This document shows positions 53,127-61,963 of a DNA stretch of 64,000 bases, one piece after another. The notes beneath the pieces were generated by a model. The model was not told the DNA's origin and searched no databases. It saw only the letters and a list, made by a program, of their open reading frames with translations. Each line of letters opens with the position of its first letter. Position 1 is the first letter of the stretch. The translations under genes and the position numbers were made by a program. Where the stretch lies: NCBI RefSeq assembly GCF_002844375.1, contig NZ_CP024199.1:1686001-1750000 (forward strand), written 5' to 3'. The stretch is from Thalassospira marina. Lineage in GTDB: Bacteria; Pseudomonadota; Alphaproteobacteria; Rhodospirillales; Thalassospiraceae.

Positions 53127-53149
53127 GAAATGATATAATATAACACTTG
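53127..53149. promoter_or_regulatory. Zur-box-like palindrome
   Basis: GAAATGATATAATATAACACTTG lies between the divergent hisI and zur starts. Its core GATATAATATAAC differs by one base from the GTTATAATATAAC Zur operator known in alphaproteobacteria. One site could repress both directions when zinc is ample. Confidence 0.8.
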
Positions 53150-53204
53150 GGTAAAAGCGATCCCCAATCGCGACATAATGCACACAAGTCACCAGGAACA
53201 CGCA

Positions 53205-53681
53205 ATGACGGACCTTTTCCCTAAAAAGGGGCATGATCACGGTCGCTGTATTGATAGCGCCCTTCGGCAGGCAGAAGACGTTGCCGAAGCCAACAATGCC
53301 CGCTTTACCGACATGCGTCGCCGCGTTTTCACCCTGATCTGGCAGTCGCACAAGGCCATTACCGCCTATGAATTGCTCGATTCCCTGCAGGCTGAAGGGG
53401 TGCGTGCCCAGCCGCCCACGGTTTACCGGGCGCTGGAATTTCTGGTGGGTTTGGGGCTGATCCACCGTATTGAATCGCTCAATGCGTATTTTGGCTGCGA
53501 TATGCCGCATCACGAACATCTGGGGCAGTATTTTATCTGCCGCAATTGCGGGCGGGTTGCCGAGGCCGTCAATGATGATATGAGCGATGCCGTCCGTGCC
53601 GCTGCCAGCGCCGTTGGTTTCCGTATCGAGGCCACCACAATTGAAATCAAGGGATTATGCCATGACTGCGCCACTCATTGA
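53205..53681 (+). CDS. zur: Zinc-uptake regulator Zur (Fur family)
   Basis: A 158-residue Fur-family repressor. ATG 53205 follows AGGA with 8-base spacing. Winged-helix signatures NARFTDMRRRVFTLIWQ and PTVYRALEFLVGLGLIHRIES are visible, then metal ligands: His cluster in CDMPHHEHLGQYFIC, CRNCG, and CHDC at the end, giving the two CxxC pairs that bind structural zinc. The N-terminal GHDHGRC is also His-rich. It sits in front of znuC (20-base overlap) and divergent from hisI-cobW. This context marks it as Zur rather than Fur. Confidence 0.93.
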   Translation: MTDLFPKKGHDHGRCIDSALRQAEDVAEANNARFTDMRRRVFTLIWQSHKAITAYELLDSLQAEGVRAQPPTVYRALEFLVGLGLIHRIESLNAYFGCDMPHHEHLGQYFICRNCGRVAEAVNDDMSDAVRAAASAVGFRIEATTIEIKGLCHDCATH

Positions 53682-54510
53682 GGGGCAGGATCTGACGCTT
53701 TCCTTTGGCGGGGAAGCGGTGCTAGATCATGTCAGTCTGGCGATTTTCGCAGGCGAGATCATGACCCTGATCGGCCCGAACGGCGCGGGGAAATCCACGC
53801 TGGTCAAGGCGCTGTTGGGGTTGCAGGCCGTTGAAGGCGGCCGTGTCACGCGCAAGCCCGGCCTGCGCGTGGGTTATGTACCGCAAAAGCTGGCCATTGA
53901 TCGTGTGCTGCCCATGACGGTGAAGCGGTTTTTGAACCTGACACATCATGCATCACTGTCAGACCGCGTCGATGCCTTAAAACAGGTTGGTGCCAGCCAT
54001 GTGCTGAACAGCCAGATCGGCGATCTTTCCGGCGGGGAAACCCAGCGTGTGATGCTGGCGCGTGCCCTTTTGCGCAAACCTGATTTACTGGTGCTTGATG
54101 AACCAACGCAGGGCGTTGACGTTGCCGGGCAGGCAGACCTTTACCGTCTGATTGAAACCATCCGCAAGGAACAGGGGTGTGCGGTTCTGATGATTTCGCA
54201 TGATCTGCATCTGGTGATGGCGAAAACCGACAAGGTTGTCTGTTTTAACCGCCATGTCTGTTGTTCCGGCCTGCCCGAAACCGTGCGCCAGCACCCGGAA
54301 TATCGGTCGCTGTTTGGCTATCGTGCGGCGGATGCCATTGGTATTTACCACCACGAACATGACCATGAACATGATTTGTCGGGGCAGGTTGTTGGTGGTT
54401 GCGGCCATGATCACAGCCATGACCATAACCACGATCATGGACACGACCATAGCCATTCACATCATCACGACCATGATGCATCGCGCGCAAAGGAGCATTT
54501 GAATGGATAG
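53662..54510 (+). CDS. znuC: Zinc ABC transporter ATPase ZnuC with His-rich C-terminus
   Basis: A 282-residue ATPase. Walker A GPNGAGKST (about residues 39-47), signature LSGGETQRVML, Walker B LLVLDEPTQGVD, and switch His in ISHDLHLV are present. The last 45 residues are strongly His-rich (many HDH, HSH and HHH clusters), a tail that could bind zinc. Start at 53662 overlaps zur by 20 bases, with GGGA at good spacing. It pairs with the ZnuB permease downstream; the periplasmic ZnuA is not in this window. Confidence 0.93.
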   Translation: MTAPLIEGQDLTLSFGGEAVLDHVSLAIFAGEIMTLIGPNGAGKSTLVKALLGLQAVEGGRVTRKPGLRVGYVPQKLAIDRVLPMTVKRFLNLTHHASLSDRVDALKQVGASHVLNSQIGDLSGGETQRVMLARALLRKPDLLVLDEPTQGVDVAGQADLYRLIETIRKEQGCAVLMISHDLHLVMAKTDKVVCFNRHVCCSGLPETVRQHPEYRSLFGYRAADAIGIYHHEHDHEHDLSGQVVGGCGHDHSHDHNHDHGHDHSHSHHHDHDASRAKEHLNG

Positions 54511-55312
54511 TTTCCTGCTTCGCGCGGTAACAGGTGGTGTGTTGCTGGCACTGGTTTGTGGGCCGTTTGGCACCTTTATTGTCTGGCGGCGCATGGCCTT
54601 TTTTGGCGATACGCTGGCCCATTCGGCCCTGCTGGGGGTTGCTGTGGGCCTGTTATTTGGCATTGATGTGCGCTTTGGCATGATCATGACCTGCCTGATG
54701 GCAGCCTTGTTGCTGGCCCTTGGTCAACGGCAAAGCAAACTGGGCAGTGATACGGTTTTGGGTATGCTGGCCCATTCAACCCTTGCCCTTGGTATGGTGG
54801 CGCTGGCTTTTGTTCAGGGCGTTGCGGTCGATATTATGGCCTATCTGTTTGGCGATATCCTGGCGATCAACACCACCGACCTTTGGTTGCTGGGCCTTGG
54901 CGGCGGGGCGGCGGTTGCAGCCCTGGTTGCCATGTGGCGGTCTTTGCTGGCATTAACCGTTTCCCCCGAAATTGCCGCCGCTGAAGGTGTGCCGGTCGAA
55001 CGTTTGCGCCTTGTTTTTATGCTGCTGATGGCGCTGGTCATTGGCATTGCGATTAAAATTGTTGGTGTATTGCTGATCACGGCACTTTTGATTGTGCCCG
55101 CAGCCAGTGCACGGTTTTTTTCGCGCACGCCTGAACAAATGGCCATTGGTGCCGCCCTGTTCGGCGTGGCGGCGGTTCTGGCCGGCATTACCCTGTCCTG
55201 GCATATCGATAGTCCGGCAGGGCCCAGCATCGTTATTTCGGCGGCTGGCCTGTTTTTGGTCAGTAGTGCTATTGCTCCGTTATTGCGTCGCCTGGTGCGG
55301 TTATCGGCCTGA
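54503..55312 (+). CDS. znuB: Zinc ABC transporter permease ZnuB
   Basis: A 269-residue permease with about eight membrane segments of the ABC-3 family. GPFGTFIVWRRMAFFGDTLAHSALLGVAVG is the conserved N-terminal signature, and AIKIVGVLLITALLIVPAASARFF the second. It overlaps znuC by 8 bases and is translationally coupled. With ZnuC and an unlinked ZnuA it forms a high-affinity zinc importer used in zinc shortage. Confidence 0.94.
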   Translation: MDSFLLRAVTGGVLLALVCGPFGTFIVWRRMAFFGDTLAHSALLGVAVGLLFGIDVRFGMIMTCLMAALLLALGQRQSKLGSDTVLGMLAHSTLALGMVALAFVQGVAVDIMAYLFGDILAINTTDLWLLGLGGGAAVAALVAMWRSLLALTVSPEIAAAEGVPVERLRLVFMLLMALVIGIAIKIVGVLLITALLIVPAASARFFSRTPEQMAIGAALFGVAAVLAGITLSWHIDSPAGPSIVISAAGLFLVSSAIAPLLRRLVRLSA

Positions 55313-55350
55313 TTTTGTAAAAACCGTTTCTGGTGATGCGGTAAAATAAA

Positions 55351-55386
55351 AACGGCGCGGGATGCTATTTCCCGCGCCGTTCTTTT
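55351..55386. terminator. Bidirectional terminator between znuB and metC
   Basis: A 12-bp stem, AACGGCGCGGGA (55351-55362) with TCCCGCGCCGTT (55370-55381), has CTTTTT on one side and an A-rich tract on the other, serving both convergent genes. Confidence 0.9.
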
Positions 55387-55404
55387 TGCCGTCGTGATTT
55401 TGGA

Positions 55405-56589
55405 TCAGGCCGATTTCAGGCGTTCAAATCCGGCTGCCAGATCGGCGATCAGATCGTCGGTATCTTCAAGCCCGACATGAATACGGACCAGCTGGCCGGG
55501 GTCGTTCCATGTGGTGGCAGTGCGGATATTTTTCGGGTCGGACGGCAAAAGCAGGCTTTCAAACCCGCCCCAGCTAAAGCCCATGCCAAACAGGTCCATA
55601 TGGTCCACCATTTTGGCAAGCTGCGGGCGTTCCACCGGGTGCAGGACAAAGGAAAACAGGCCGCTGGCACCAATAAAATCGCGCTTCCAGATCGCATGTC
55701 CCGGATCATCCGGCAGGCCCGGATGCAACACCCGGCTGACTTCGGGGCGACCCTGTAGCCATTTGGCAATGGCAAGGCCCGATTCATGATGCTGGCGCAG
55801 GCGCACATTAAGCGTACGAAGGCCGCGCTGCGCCAGATAACAGTCATCCGGGCCAATGGAATCGCCCGAAAGAATGACCTGCTTTTTGCAGGTAATAAAA
55901 TCTTCTTCGGTGGCGGCGGTGATGGTGCCCATCATCACATCGGAATGGCCGACGATATATTTGGTCCCGGCCTGGATCGATACATCCACACCCAGTTCAA
56001 ACGGGCGGCAAAGGGTTGGTGCCGCCCAGGTGTTATCAAGCAGGACCTTGGCATTTTTCGCATGTGCCGCCTTGGCAATCGCGGGAATATCCTGCATTTC
56101 AAAGGTCAGCGAACCAGGGCTTTCGCACCAGACGACAGTGGTATTATCACGGATCAGCGCGCTGATATCGCCACCAATGGTCGGGTCGTAATATTCAACC
56201 TCGACGCCGAATTTTTTCAAAAACGTATTGGCAAGGTTACGGGTCGGGTAATAGGTGCTGTCCGTGATCAGCACATGGTCACCCGGTTTGACAAAGGCCA
56301 GAATCGAATTGGTAATCGCCGCAACGCCCGATGAAACGCACAGCGTGCCATAACCGCCTTCAAGCTCGGCTACGGCTTCTTCCAGAAGATAGCGGGTCGG
56401 CGTGCCATGACGGCCATAAAAATCGCTGCCATGCGGGAAGGGTGATGCCTTGTCCAGGGCTTCAAGGTTTTCAAACAGGATGGTTGATGCATGCAAAACC
56501 GGCGGGTTGACCACACCGTGATATTCGCGGGATCGGCGCCCGGCATGAACCAGCCGTGTCGAGGATTTGAAATCTTTGTTAGCCGACAT
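55405..56589 (-). CDS. metC: Cystathionine beta-lyase MetC
   Basis: A 394-residue Cys/Met-metabolism PLP enzyme. ATG 56589 is preceded by AAGGAG (spacing about 9). STRLVHAGRRSREYHGVVNPPVLHASTILFE at the N-terminus, FYGRHGTPTRYLLEEA, CVSSGVAAITNSILAFVKPGDHVL, and the PLP Lys in AGTKYIVGHSDVMMG match the bacterial MetC type. It makes homocysteine, pyruvate and ammonia from cystathionine. It is more typical of MetC than the paralogue at 33052-34206. Confidence 0.9.
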   Translation of the reverse strand: MSANKDFKSSTRLVHAGRRSREYHGVVNPPVLHASTILFENLEALDKASPFPHGSDFYGRHGTPTRYLLEEAVAELEGGYGTLCVSSGVAAITNSILAFVKPGDHVLITDSTYYPTRNLANTFLKKFGVEVEYYDPTIGGDISALIRDNTTVVWCESPGSLTFEMQDIPAIAKAAHAKNAKVLLDNTWAAPTLCRPFELGVDVSIQAGTKYIVGHSDVMMGTITAATEEDFITCKKQVILSGDSIGPDDCYLAQRGLRTLNVRLRQHHESGLAIAKWLQGRPEVSRVLHPGLPDDPGHAIWKRDFIGASGLFSFVLHPVERPQLAKMVDHMDLFGMGFSWGGFESLLLPSDPKNIRTATTWNDPGQLVRIHVGLEDTDDLIADLAAGFERLKSA

Positions 56590-56838
56590 TAAGCATTTCT
56601 CCTTGCCGCGCGGGTGCGGCTCATGTGTCATTTTGCTGGGTCAAGACAAAGCATCTCGGCACCGTTGGATCAAGGCTTTTTACTGGAATTTGATGTGGAT
56701 AGGGTGCGGGCGCTGGGTTTGTCGCCGGTTGGTCCGTTCAAGCCGTGCGTTGCGGGCATTTCTTGCTATTGTCATTGCAGTGCGGCGATGAAAGGTTAAA
56801 TGATGTAAAAATCTGGCATCTTGGATAAGGGAGGTTTC

Positions 56839-57792
56839 GTGATTCAGCTTCAGGACTTTCGGACAGCGCGCCGTCTGATTTCGCCCCATATGCGGGTGAC
56901 GCCGGTTTTTGCCATTGGCAAACCTGATTTTGGTGCCGGCATCCATCAGGGTGCAAATGTGCCTGAACTGTATTTGAAACTGGAAAACCTTCAGGTGTCC
57001 GGCTCTTTCAAGGCGCGCGGCGCGATGAATGCCGCCCTTAACCTGGATGATGATGTGCGCCAGAAGGGCCTTGTTACCGCATCGGGCGGTAATCATGGCA
57101 TGGGAGTTATCAATGCCGCCCGGGTGCTGGGCGTGCCGGTCAAAATCTTTTTGCCCACCAATACGCCCAAGCCCAAGGTGGCAAAGTTGCGCAAATCGGG
57201 TGTTGATGTTGCCCTGGTTGGTGCTGTCTGGGACGAAGCCAACCATGCCGCCATGGCCCATGCCCGCGAAACTGGCATGGCCTATATCCACCCCTTTGCT
57301 GATCCCAATGTCATTGCCGGGCAGGGCACCATCGCGCTGGAGCTTCTTGAACAGCAGGCAGACCTCGATACTCTGGTGATTGCGGTTGGCGGTGGCGGGC
57401 TTATTTCCGGTGTGGCAAGTGCTGCACGCATGATCCGTCCGGGCATACGCATTGTCGGGGTGGAACCCATGGGCGCACCAACCCTGTTTGAAAGCCTGAA
57501 GAAAAACGAAGTCGTCGCCCTGCCTGCCGTCAATACGGCGGCAACCAGCCTGGCCCCGCGTCAGTCATCGGCGCTGAATGTTGATTTGATCGGTAAAAAT
57601 GTCGATCGCATCGTTCTGGTATCTGACGATGAAATGCGCAATGCCGCAGGCTGGATGTGGCGCGAACTTGGCCTGTCGGTCGAACTCTCCGCCGCTGCGG
57701 GCATGGCTGCTGTCATGCAAAACCGCCTGGGCGAGGGGGATATGGGCAAAACCGGCATTATCGTGTGTGGCACCGGTACAGACGGGCAATAA
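56839..57792 (+). CDS. Threonine/serine dehydratase (PLP fold type II)
   Basis: A 317-residue catabolic-type dehydratase without a regulatory domain. GTG 56839 is chosen since AAGGGAGG lies just before it. The PLP Lys is in KLENLQVSGSFKARGA (SFKARG), then ASGGNHGMGV, and the Gly-rich phosphate loop AVGGGGLISGVAS. It resembles TdcB/ThdA-like or ectoine-utilisation EutB-type dehydratases producing 2-oxobutyrate or pyruvate. No ACT domain is present, so it is not the biosynthetic IlvA. It is divergent from metC. Confidence 0.88.
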   Translation: MIQLQDFRTARRLISPHMRVTPVFAIGKPDFGAGIHQGANVPELYLKLENLQVSGSFKARGAMNAALNLDDDVRQKGLVTASGGNHGMGVINAARVLGVPVKIFLPTNTPKPKVAKLRKSGVDVALVGAVWDEANHAAMAHARETGMAYIHPFADPNVIAGQGTIALELLEQQADLDTLVIAVGGGGLISGVASAARMIRPGIRIVGVEPMGAPTLFESLKKNEVVALPAVNTAATSLAPRQSSALNVDLIGKNVDRIVLVSDDEMRNAAGWMWRELGLSVELSAAAGMAAVMQNRLGEGDMGKTGIIVCGTGTDGQ

Positions 57793-57846
57793 CACCTGTT
57801 TCATCAGTACGGGGTTAATCACCGTATTGCGCGTTCAAATGTATTT

Positions 57847-57880
57847 ACGGCCTGCATGGACATGCGGGCCGTTATTTTTT
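57847..57880 (+). terminator. Terminator of the threonine dehydratase gene
   Basis: ACGGCC pairs with GGCCGT across a TGCATG/CATGC inner stem, followed by TATTTTTT. Confidence 0.85.
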
Positions 57881-57907
57881 GTTCAGCGATATTGTCTGGC
57901 GCGCAAC

Positions 57908-57943
57908 AAAAAAGGACGAAACCTTGCGGTCTCGTCCTTTTTT
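57908..57943. terminator. Bidirectional terminator after rpmF
   Basis: AAAAAAGGACGA (57908-57919) pairs with TCGTCCTTTTTT (57932-57943). The symmetric A and T runs allow function on both strands; the main user is rpmF on the minus strand. Confidence 0.9.
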
Positions 57944-58034
57944 AAACCAGCCGTAGCCCAAACGGGATACGCGGAAAACAGCGTCGCAAACCGCGAAGCA
58001 TTCACCCGGGAAAGCAAAAGCCTTCCCGCGTAAA

Positions 58035-58214
58035 TTACATCTTCGGTTCGATGACCTGACGACCACGGTACATACCGGTCTTCAGGTCAACGTGGTGCGG
58101 GCGATGCAGTTCGCCGGTTTCTTTGTCTTCGCGGTACGAGCCCGCGGCGAGCTTGTGATGTGAGCGACGCATGCCCTGACGGGACTTGGTCACTTTACTT
58201 TTTGGCACTGCCAT
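58035..58214 (-). CDS. rpmF: 50S ribosomal protein L32
   Basis: A 59-residue ribosomal protein. The sequence begins MAVPKSKVTKSRQGMRRSHH and contains AAGSYREDKETGELHRPHHVDLKTGMYRGRQVI, typical of alphaproteobacterial L32. AGAGGA lies about 9 bases before the ATG. It lacks the zinc-binding Cys pairs found in some L32 forms. It is a single gene here with a strong downstream terminator, not linked to plsX or fabH. Confidence 0.97.
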   Translation of the reverse strand: MAVPKSKVTKSRQGMRRSHHKLAAGSYREDKETGELHRPHHVDLKTGMYRGRQVIEPKM

Positions 58215-58255
58215 GGGTCATAATCCTCTGGCTTGGGTAAACTCAGGCGCGCTTG

Positions 58256-58918
58256 TTACCTTGCGCGGTCGGGAAAGTCAACGATCAAAGTATCCGAATT
58301 GTCAAATTCGTTATCTTTTTGCGCTTTTACTGTGCCCGTCTTGTTCGCCAGGGTTACGCTGGCGGGAATAAGCCCCGTATCACGCGGATCATCGATAATC
58401 TCTGTTTGCTGGTCATATACCGTAAAGCCGGCCCGTTGATAAGCCCCTAATGCGGATGGATGGTCCATCGAGCAGGTATTTACCGTCAGGCGGCGCGGCG
58501 AGAAGCTCCAGGCGGTGTCAACCGCCCAGTTTAGCAGGTATTTGCCATATCCCTTGCCAATAAAATCGGGGATCAGCCCCATATAGGAAAGGTCAATAGT
58601 GCGTTCATCTTCCAGCAGGATCAGGCTGAGTTCGGCATAACCAGCCGGAACCCCGCCAACATAAAGCACATAAACATGGTTTTCGAGGCTGGAGAGAATC
58701 GGTTCCAGCTCGTTATCTTTCAAACCACGCCGATACCACCACAGCCAGGGTTCACCGACCGTATTATAAAGGTAACGGTAAAACGAAATGGTCGGGTTTT
58801 CCGCCCGAACAATGGCAACCTTTCCCGGTGGTACAATCGCTGGCGGGCGATCGGGCTGGTGCGTCATTTCCAGATAGGTAATGGTGACGTCCAGTTTTCC
58901 CGGTTTTTTCGCAGTCAT
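58256..58918 (-). CDS. GNAT-family N-acetyltransferase
   Basis: A 220-residue acetyl-CoA-dependent acyltransferase. The GNAT core is visible: YVGGVPAGYAELSLI strand pair, DLSYMGLIPDFIGKGYGKYLL acetyl-CoA loop (motif A), and NTCSMDHPSALGAYQRAGFTVYD near the end. The N-terminal region carries YNTVGEPWLWWYRR. Substrate is unknown. The start overlaps the stop of the upstream GNAT gene by four bases (ATGA), so the pair is translationally coupled. Confidence 0.88.
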   Translation of the reverse strand: MTAKKPGKLDVTITYLEMTHQPDRPPAIVPPGKVAIVRAENPTISFYRYLYNTVGEPWLWWYRRGLKDNELEPILSSLENHVYVLYVGGVPAGYAELSLILLEDERTIDLSYMGLIPDFIGKGYGKYLLNWAVDTAWSFSPRRLTVNTCSMDHPSALGAYQRAGFTVYDQQTEIIDDPRDTGLIPASVTLANKTGTVKAQKDNEFDNSDTLIVDFPDRAR

Positions 58919-59556
58919 GAAGATAACCTTTTTTCATAATACCGGTCATCATCCCCATGGGATGACCGGACCGGCGCGGTTGTCAGGCGATAGCCCTGAC
59001 GGCGATAGAATTTGGCCGCACGCGCGGTTGCCGCATGCACCCTGCATTTGGGCAGGCCAACATGGCTAAGTATGTTTTCCGCCATTTCCAGCATCACGGC
59101 CCCGTGGCCCTGACCACGTAGCGATTTCGCCACCGCCAGATAATGCACCCAGCCGCTTTTGCCATCATGCCCCACCATGACGGTGGCAATGATCGGGCGT
59201 TTTGCTGCCCGCCTTGCAATCAGAACGGACCCGCGACCCGATTCATAACAGTTCTGCAAATCTTCTTTTGCCGTGCTGCTTTCTTCAATCAGTTCGCCAT
59301 CATACCACAATTTGATCACGGCGTCGCAATCCGCCCCGTTTTTTAGCGACAGGCGCTCAATCACAAGGTCCGGCTCGGCGGTGACAAAGGGGGTGTTATC
59401 TGCTGCCGCGCCATCCTGCCTGTCCAAGCGCGCATCTGGCGCTGTATCGCCCGTTTCCTGCATTTCAGCCTCAGCCGCCTCGCGCTTTGTTGCGGTCGCT
59501 GCGTGGGCCGTTGGCGGCATCGGAACGGGTTTGTCATGGATGGTATGTTCAGGCAT
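58915..59556 (-). CDS. GNAT-family N-acetyltransferase with N-terminal extension
   Basis: A 213-residue protein. Residues of about 65-210 form a GNAT domain (IATVMVGHDGKSGWVHYLAVAKSLRGQGHGAVMLEMAE, then CRVHAATARAAKFYRRQGY). This part resembles YpeA/RimI-like acetyltransferases. The first 60 residues are a low-complexity Ala/Glu/Asp/Thr-rich extension with no domain; a later start cannot be excluded. It overlaps the next GNAT gene by ATGA. Substrate unknown. Confidence 0.83.
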   Translation of the reverse strand: MPEHTIHDKPVPMPPTAHAATATKREAAEAEMQETGDTAPDARLDRQDGAAADNTPFVTAEPDLVIERLSLKNGADCDAVIKLWYDGELIEESSTAKEDLQNCYESGRGSVLIARRAAKRPIIATVMVGHDGKSGWVHYLAVAKSLRGQGHGAVMLEMAENILSHVGLPKCRVHAATARAAKFYRRQGYRLTTAPVRSSHGDDDRYYEKRLSS

Positions 59557-59637
59557 GGGCAGGGCCGGTTTTGTGGGCGTTTGGATATGGGTAACAATGT
59601 GGTGTGACGGGCAAGGTGTTGCCGATCATTATGCATA

Positions 59638-59717
59638 AAAACGGCCCCGCCGGGCAGGCTGCATTTTTACTGCCTGTATCGGGCAGGAAGGCAGCAGCGC
59701 CGGGGCGGGGCCGTGTT
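59638..59717 (-). terminator. Terminator of the sulfurtransferase gene
   Basis: A large hairpin pairs ACGGCCCCGCC near 59640 with GGCGGGGCCGT near 59703-59713. On the minus strand the stem is followed by TTTTTA. Confidence 0.8.
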
Positions 59718-59733
59718 TTCATGCGGGCGTCCT

Positions 59734-60591
59734 TTATCGTTCGCCAGATGCACGCGGGCTATCGGGGCGTGATGCCCATTCCGCCCAGGACCCGTCATAA
59801 ACGGCAGCATGTTTTTTACCGGCAATATAGGCACCCATTGCCAGCACACAGGCCGTTACACCCGAACCGCAGCTTGCGACCATCGGTTTATCGAGATTGA
59901 CACCGGCATCATGGAAAATACCGCGAATTTCATCGCCTTCCTTAAAGGTGCCGTCGCTGTTTAACAGTTTTTCAAACGGGACGTTATAGGCACCGGGAAT
60001 ACGACCGGCCGCACCCCAGATTTCCTTGCCTGTACCGGCATAACGTTCTGCCGAACGGGCATCGACCAGTTGTTCGCGCCCGGTATCGATATTTGCCAGA
60101 ACCTGGTCATATTCGCGCAGCAAAAAGCTGTTGGCGCGTGCGGTAAAATGGCGTTCGCGCGGCGGTGTTGGCGCGTCGGTAACCGGGTTGCCTTCGGCTT
60201 CCCATTTCGGCAGGCCGCCATCGAGCACAACTACATCATTGTGCCCGAAATGGCGCAGCATCCACCATGCCCGGCAGGCGGCCGATGCCACACCCGTCTG
60301 GGCATAAACCACAATGCGTACACCATCACCCAGGCCCAGCTTGCGGACCTTTGCCGAAAATTTAATGGCATCGGGCATCATGTGGGGCAAAGGCGCGCTG
60401 TCATCAGCGGCAATATCGTCAATATCGAAAAATACGGCCCCGGGAATATGCTTTTGATTAAACAGGGCGCGCGCGTCCTTGTCGCTGCCCGGCATATACC
60501 AGCTGGCGTCAATTACCCTGACGTCAGGGGCATCCAGATGCTCCGCCAGCCACTGGGTGGAAACCAGCGCGTCGGATTTGGGTTCGGTCAT
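59734..60591 (-). CDS. sseA: 3-Mercaptopyruvate sulfurtransferase
   Basis: A 285-residue two-rhodanese-domain sulfurtransferase. ATG 60591 follows GGAG with 8-base spacing. The C-terminal domain has catalytic Cys241 in CGSGVT, the loop typical of 3-mercaptopyruvate sulfurtransferase rather than thiosulfate rhodanese (CRKGVT). The N-terminal domain lacks a catalytic Cys. It moves sulfur from mercaptopyruvate to thiol acceptors or cyanide and can make persulfide or H2S. Confidence 0.93.
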   Translation of the reverse strand: MTEPKSDALVSTQWLAEHLDAPDVRVIDASWYMPGSDKDARALFNQKHIPGAVFFDIDDIAADDSAPLPHMMPDAIKFSAKVRKLGLGDGVRIVVYAQTGVASAACRAWWMLRHFGHNDVVVLDGGLPKWEAEGNPVTDAPTPPRERHFTARANSFLLREYDQVLANIDTGREQLVDARSAERYAGTGKEIWGAAGRIPGAYNVPFEKLLNSDGTFKEGDEIRGIFHDAGVNLDKPMVASCGSGVTACVLAMGAYIAGKKHAAVYDGSWAEWASRPDSPRASGER

Positions 60592-60891
60592 TGTCAAGCT
60601 CCGGTTTGCAATGGTGGGTATTGCATGTCCCCGGTCGTTTCCGAAGATCATTGTTTTTAAAAACGGCTGTGCCCGGCATGGGCCGGGATCTATTACCACG
60701 AAAGAAAATCACGTCCAGTCCGCCTCAATGCAGGCGCGGCAAAATTGCAGGAAGATTTCCATCTTTCAACAATTTGCTGCGCCATTGTGAACCTGTTTTG
60801 GTCCGCGTTGCGTGCAGGGTTAATTTCCGTTTCGCTTCATAAATCCCGGGTTGTCATCGCCGGGCGGTTTTCACGGGTAATTCTGAAAACT

Positions 60892-61605
60892 TTATGCCTG
60901 TTCGTCAAAAACAATATTGATTCTACGGTTCTGGCGGCCTTTCTTTTCTATTTTTGAAACGCGCACCCGGCCAATTTCCGATGTATTGCGCACATGGGTC
61001 CCACCGCAGGGCTGGTAATCAATGCCTTCAATCGTCACGGTGCGAACCATGCCGCCATCCATTGGTGGTTGCACCGACATGGTGCGCACCAGCTCGGGGT
61101 TTGCCTTTAATTCATCAACCGTGATCACCCCGTCATAAACCTTGGCATTGCGCGCCAGACGTTCATTTAACTGTTCGGTCAGCTCGTCCTTGTCGGGGCT
61201 GCCTTCCATGTCAAAATCAAGCCGCGCCTTGTGGCTGGCAATATTGCCGCCGGTAACGCCGCCATCCACGATCGAACATAAAACATGCAGGCAGGTATGA
61301 AATCGCATGTGGCGATAACGTGTATCCCAATCCAGCGCGGCATTCACCTTGCTGCCAATTGCCGGCAGGTCGTGGCCCTCGGCAATGATGTGAACCGGCT
61401 TGCCCGATTCGCGGTCTTTCACCGTAATGGCAACGGGTAATTCCGTTCCATCTTCCAGTGTTAATGTACCGCTATCACCGGTCTGCCCGCCGCTGGTGGC
61501 ATAAAAAACCGTCTGATCAAGAATAACACCATTCTCGACATGGTCAGTTACGGTCGCCACACAGCTTTGTTGATAGGCATCCTGGCGAAACAACAATTCG
61601 GTCAT
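60892..61605 (-). CDS. alaX: Alanyl-tRNA editing protein AlaX
   Basis: A 237-residue free-standing trans-editing domain related to the AlaRS editing module. The zinc ligands HTCLH (RFHTCLHVL) and CGGTH (QPCGGTHVRN) are intact, and FYATSGGQTGDSG (about residues 34-46) is the GG-motif region. It hydrolyses Ser- or Gly-mischarged tRNA-Ala. Length fits the AlaX-M/AlaXp-II group. AlaRS itself is not in the window. Confidence 0.93.
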   Translation of the reverse strand: MTELLFRQDAYQQSCVATVTDHVENGVILDQTVFYATSGGQTGDSGTLTLEDGTELPVAITVKDRESGKPVHIIAEGHDLPAIGSKVNAALDWDTRYRHMRFHTCLHVLCSIVDGGVTGGNIASHKARLDFDMEGSPDKDELTEQLNERLARNAKVYDGVITVDELKANPELVRTMSVQPPMDGGMVRTVTIEGIDYQPCGGTHVRNTSEIGRVRVSKIEKKGRQNRRINIVFDEQA

Positions 61606-61963
61606 TGAAAACTCCCTTTGATCCGGCAGCAGGTGGGGCGTGCCGGTTTATTGGTTGCATTGGCCCCCATCGTGGAGCGCCCTTGTTGCGACTGTCGAGT
61701 ACAAAATTGCTGTTTTCTGCATCGTGCCAACATCGGCGTTAAAACGGCCATTTCCCGCACGCGGCCATATGGGGTGTTACACCCGATATAGTCCTTGCGA
61801 ACGGGAAATGATTTCAGAAAGTTGCGCTTATGATCGGTAGCGATCCAAACCGGCCGCTGGCTGCTTGCTTTGCAGGCAGGTGCACTTGTGCCTGAAAATT
61901 CCGCTGCGTAACCCTGCGGTATCGCCCTGGTGTTGCTTGGGCCGTGCCTGCACCGAATGGGGC
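61606..61963. other. Intergenic, no feature seen
   Basis: About 360 bases between alaX and the SnoaL-like gene. No terminator or open frame is convincing. Confidence 0.4.
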
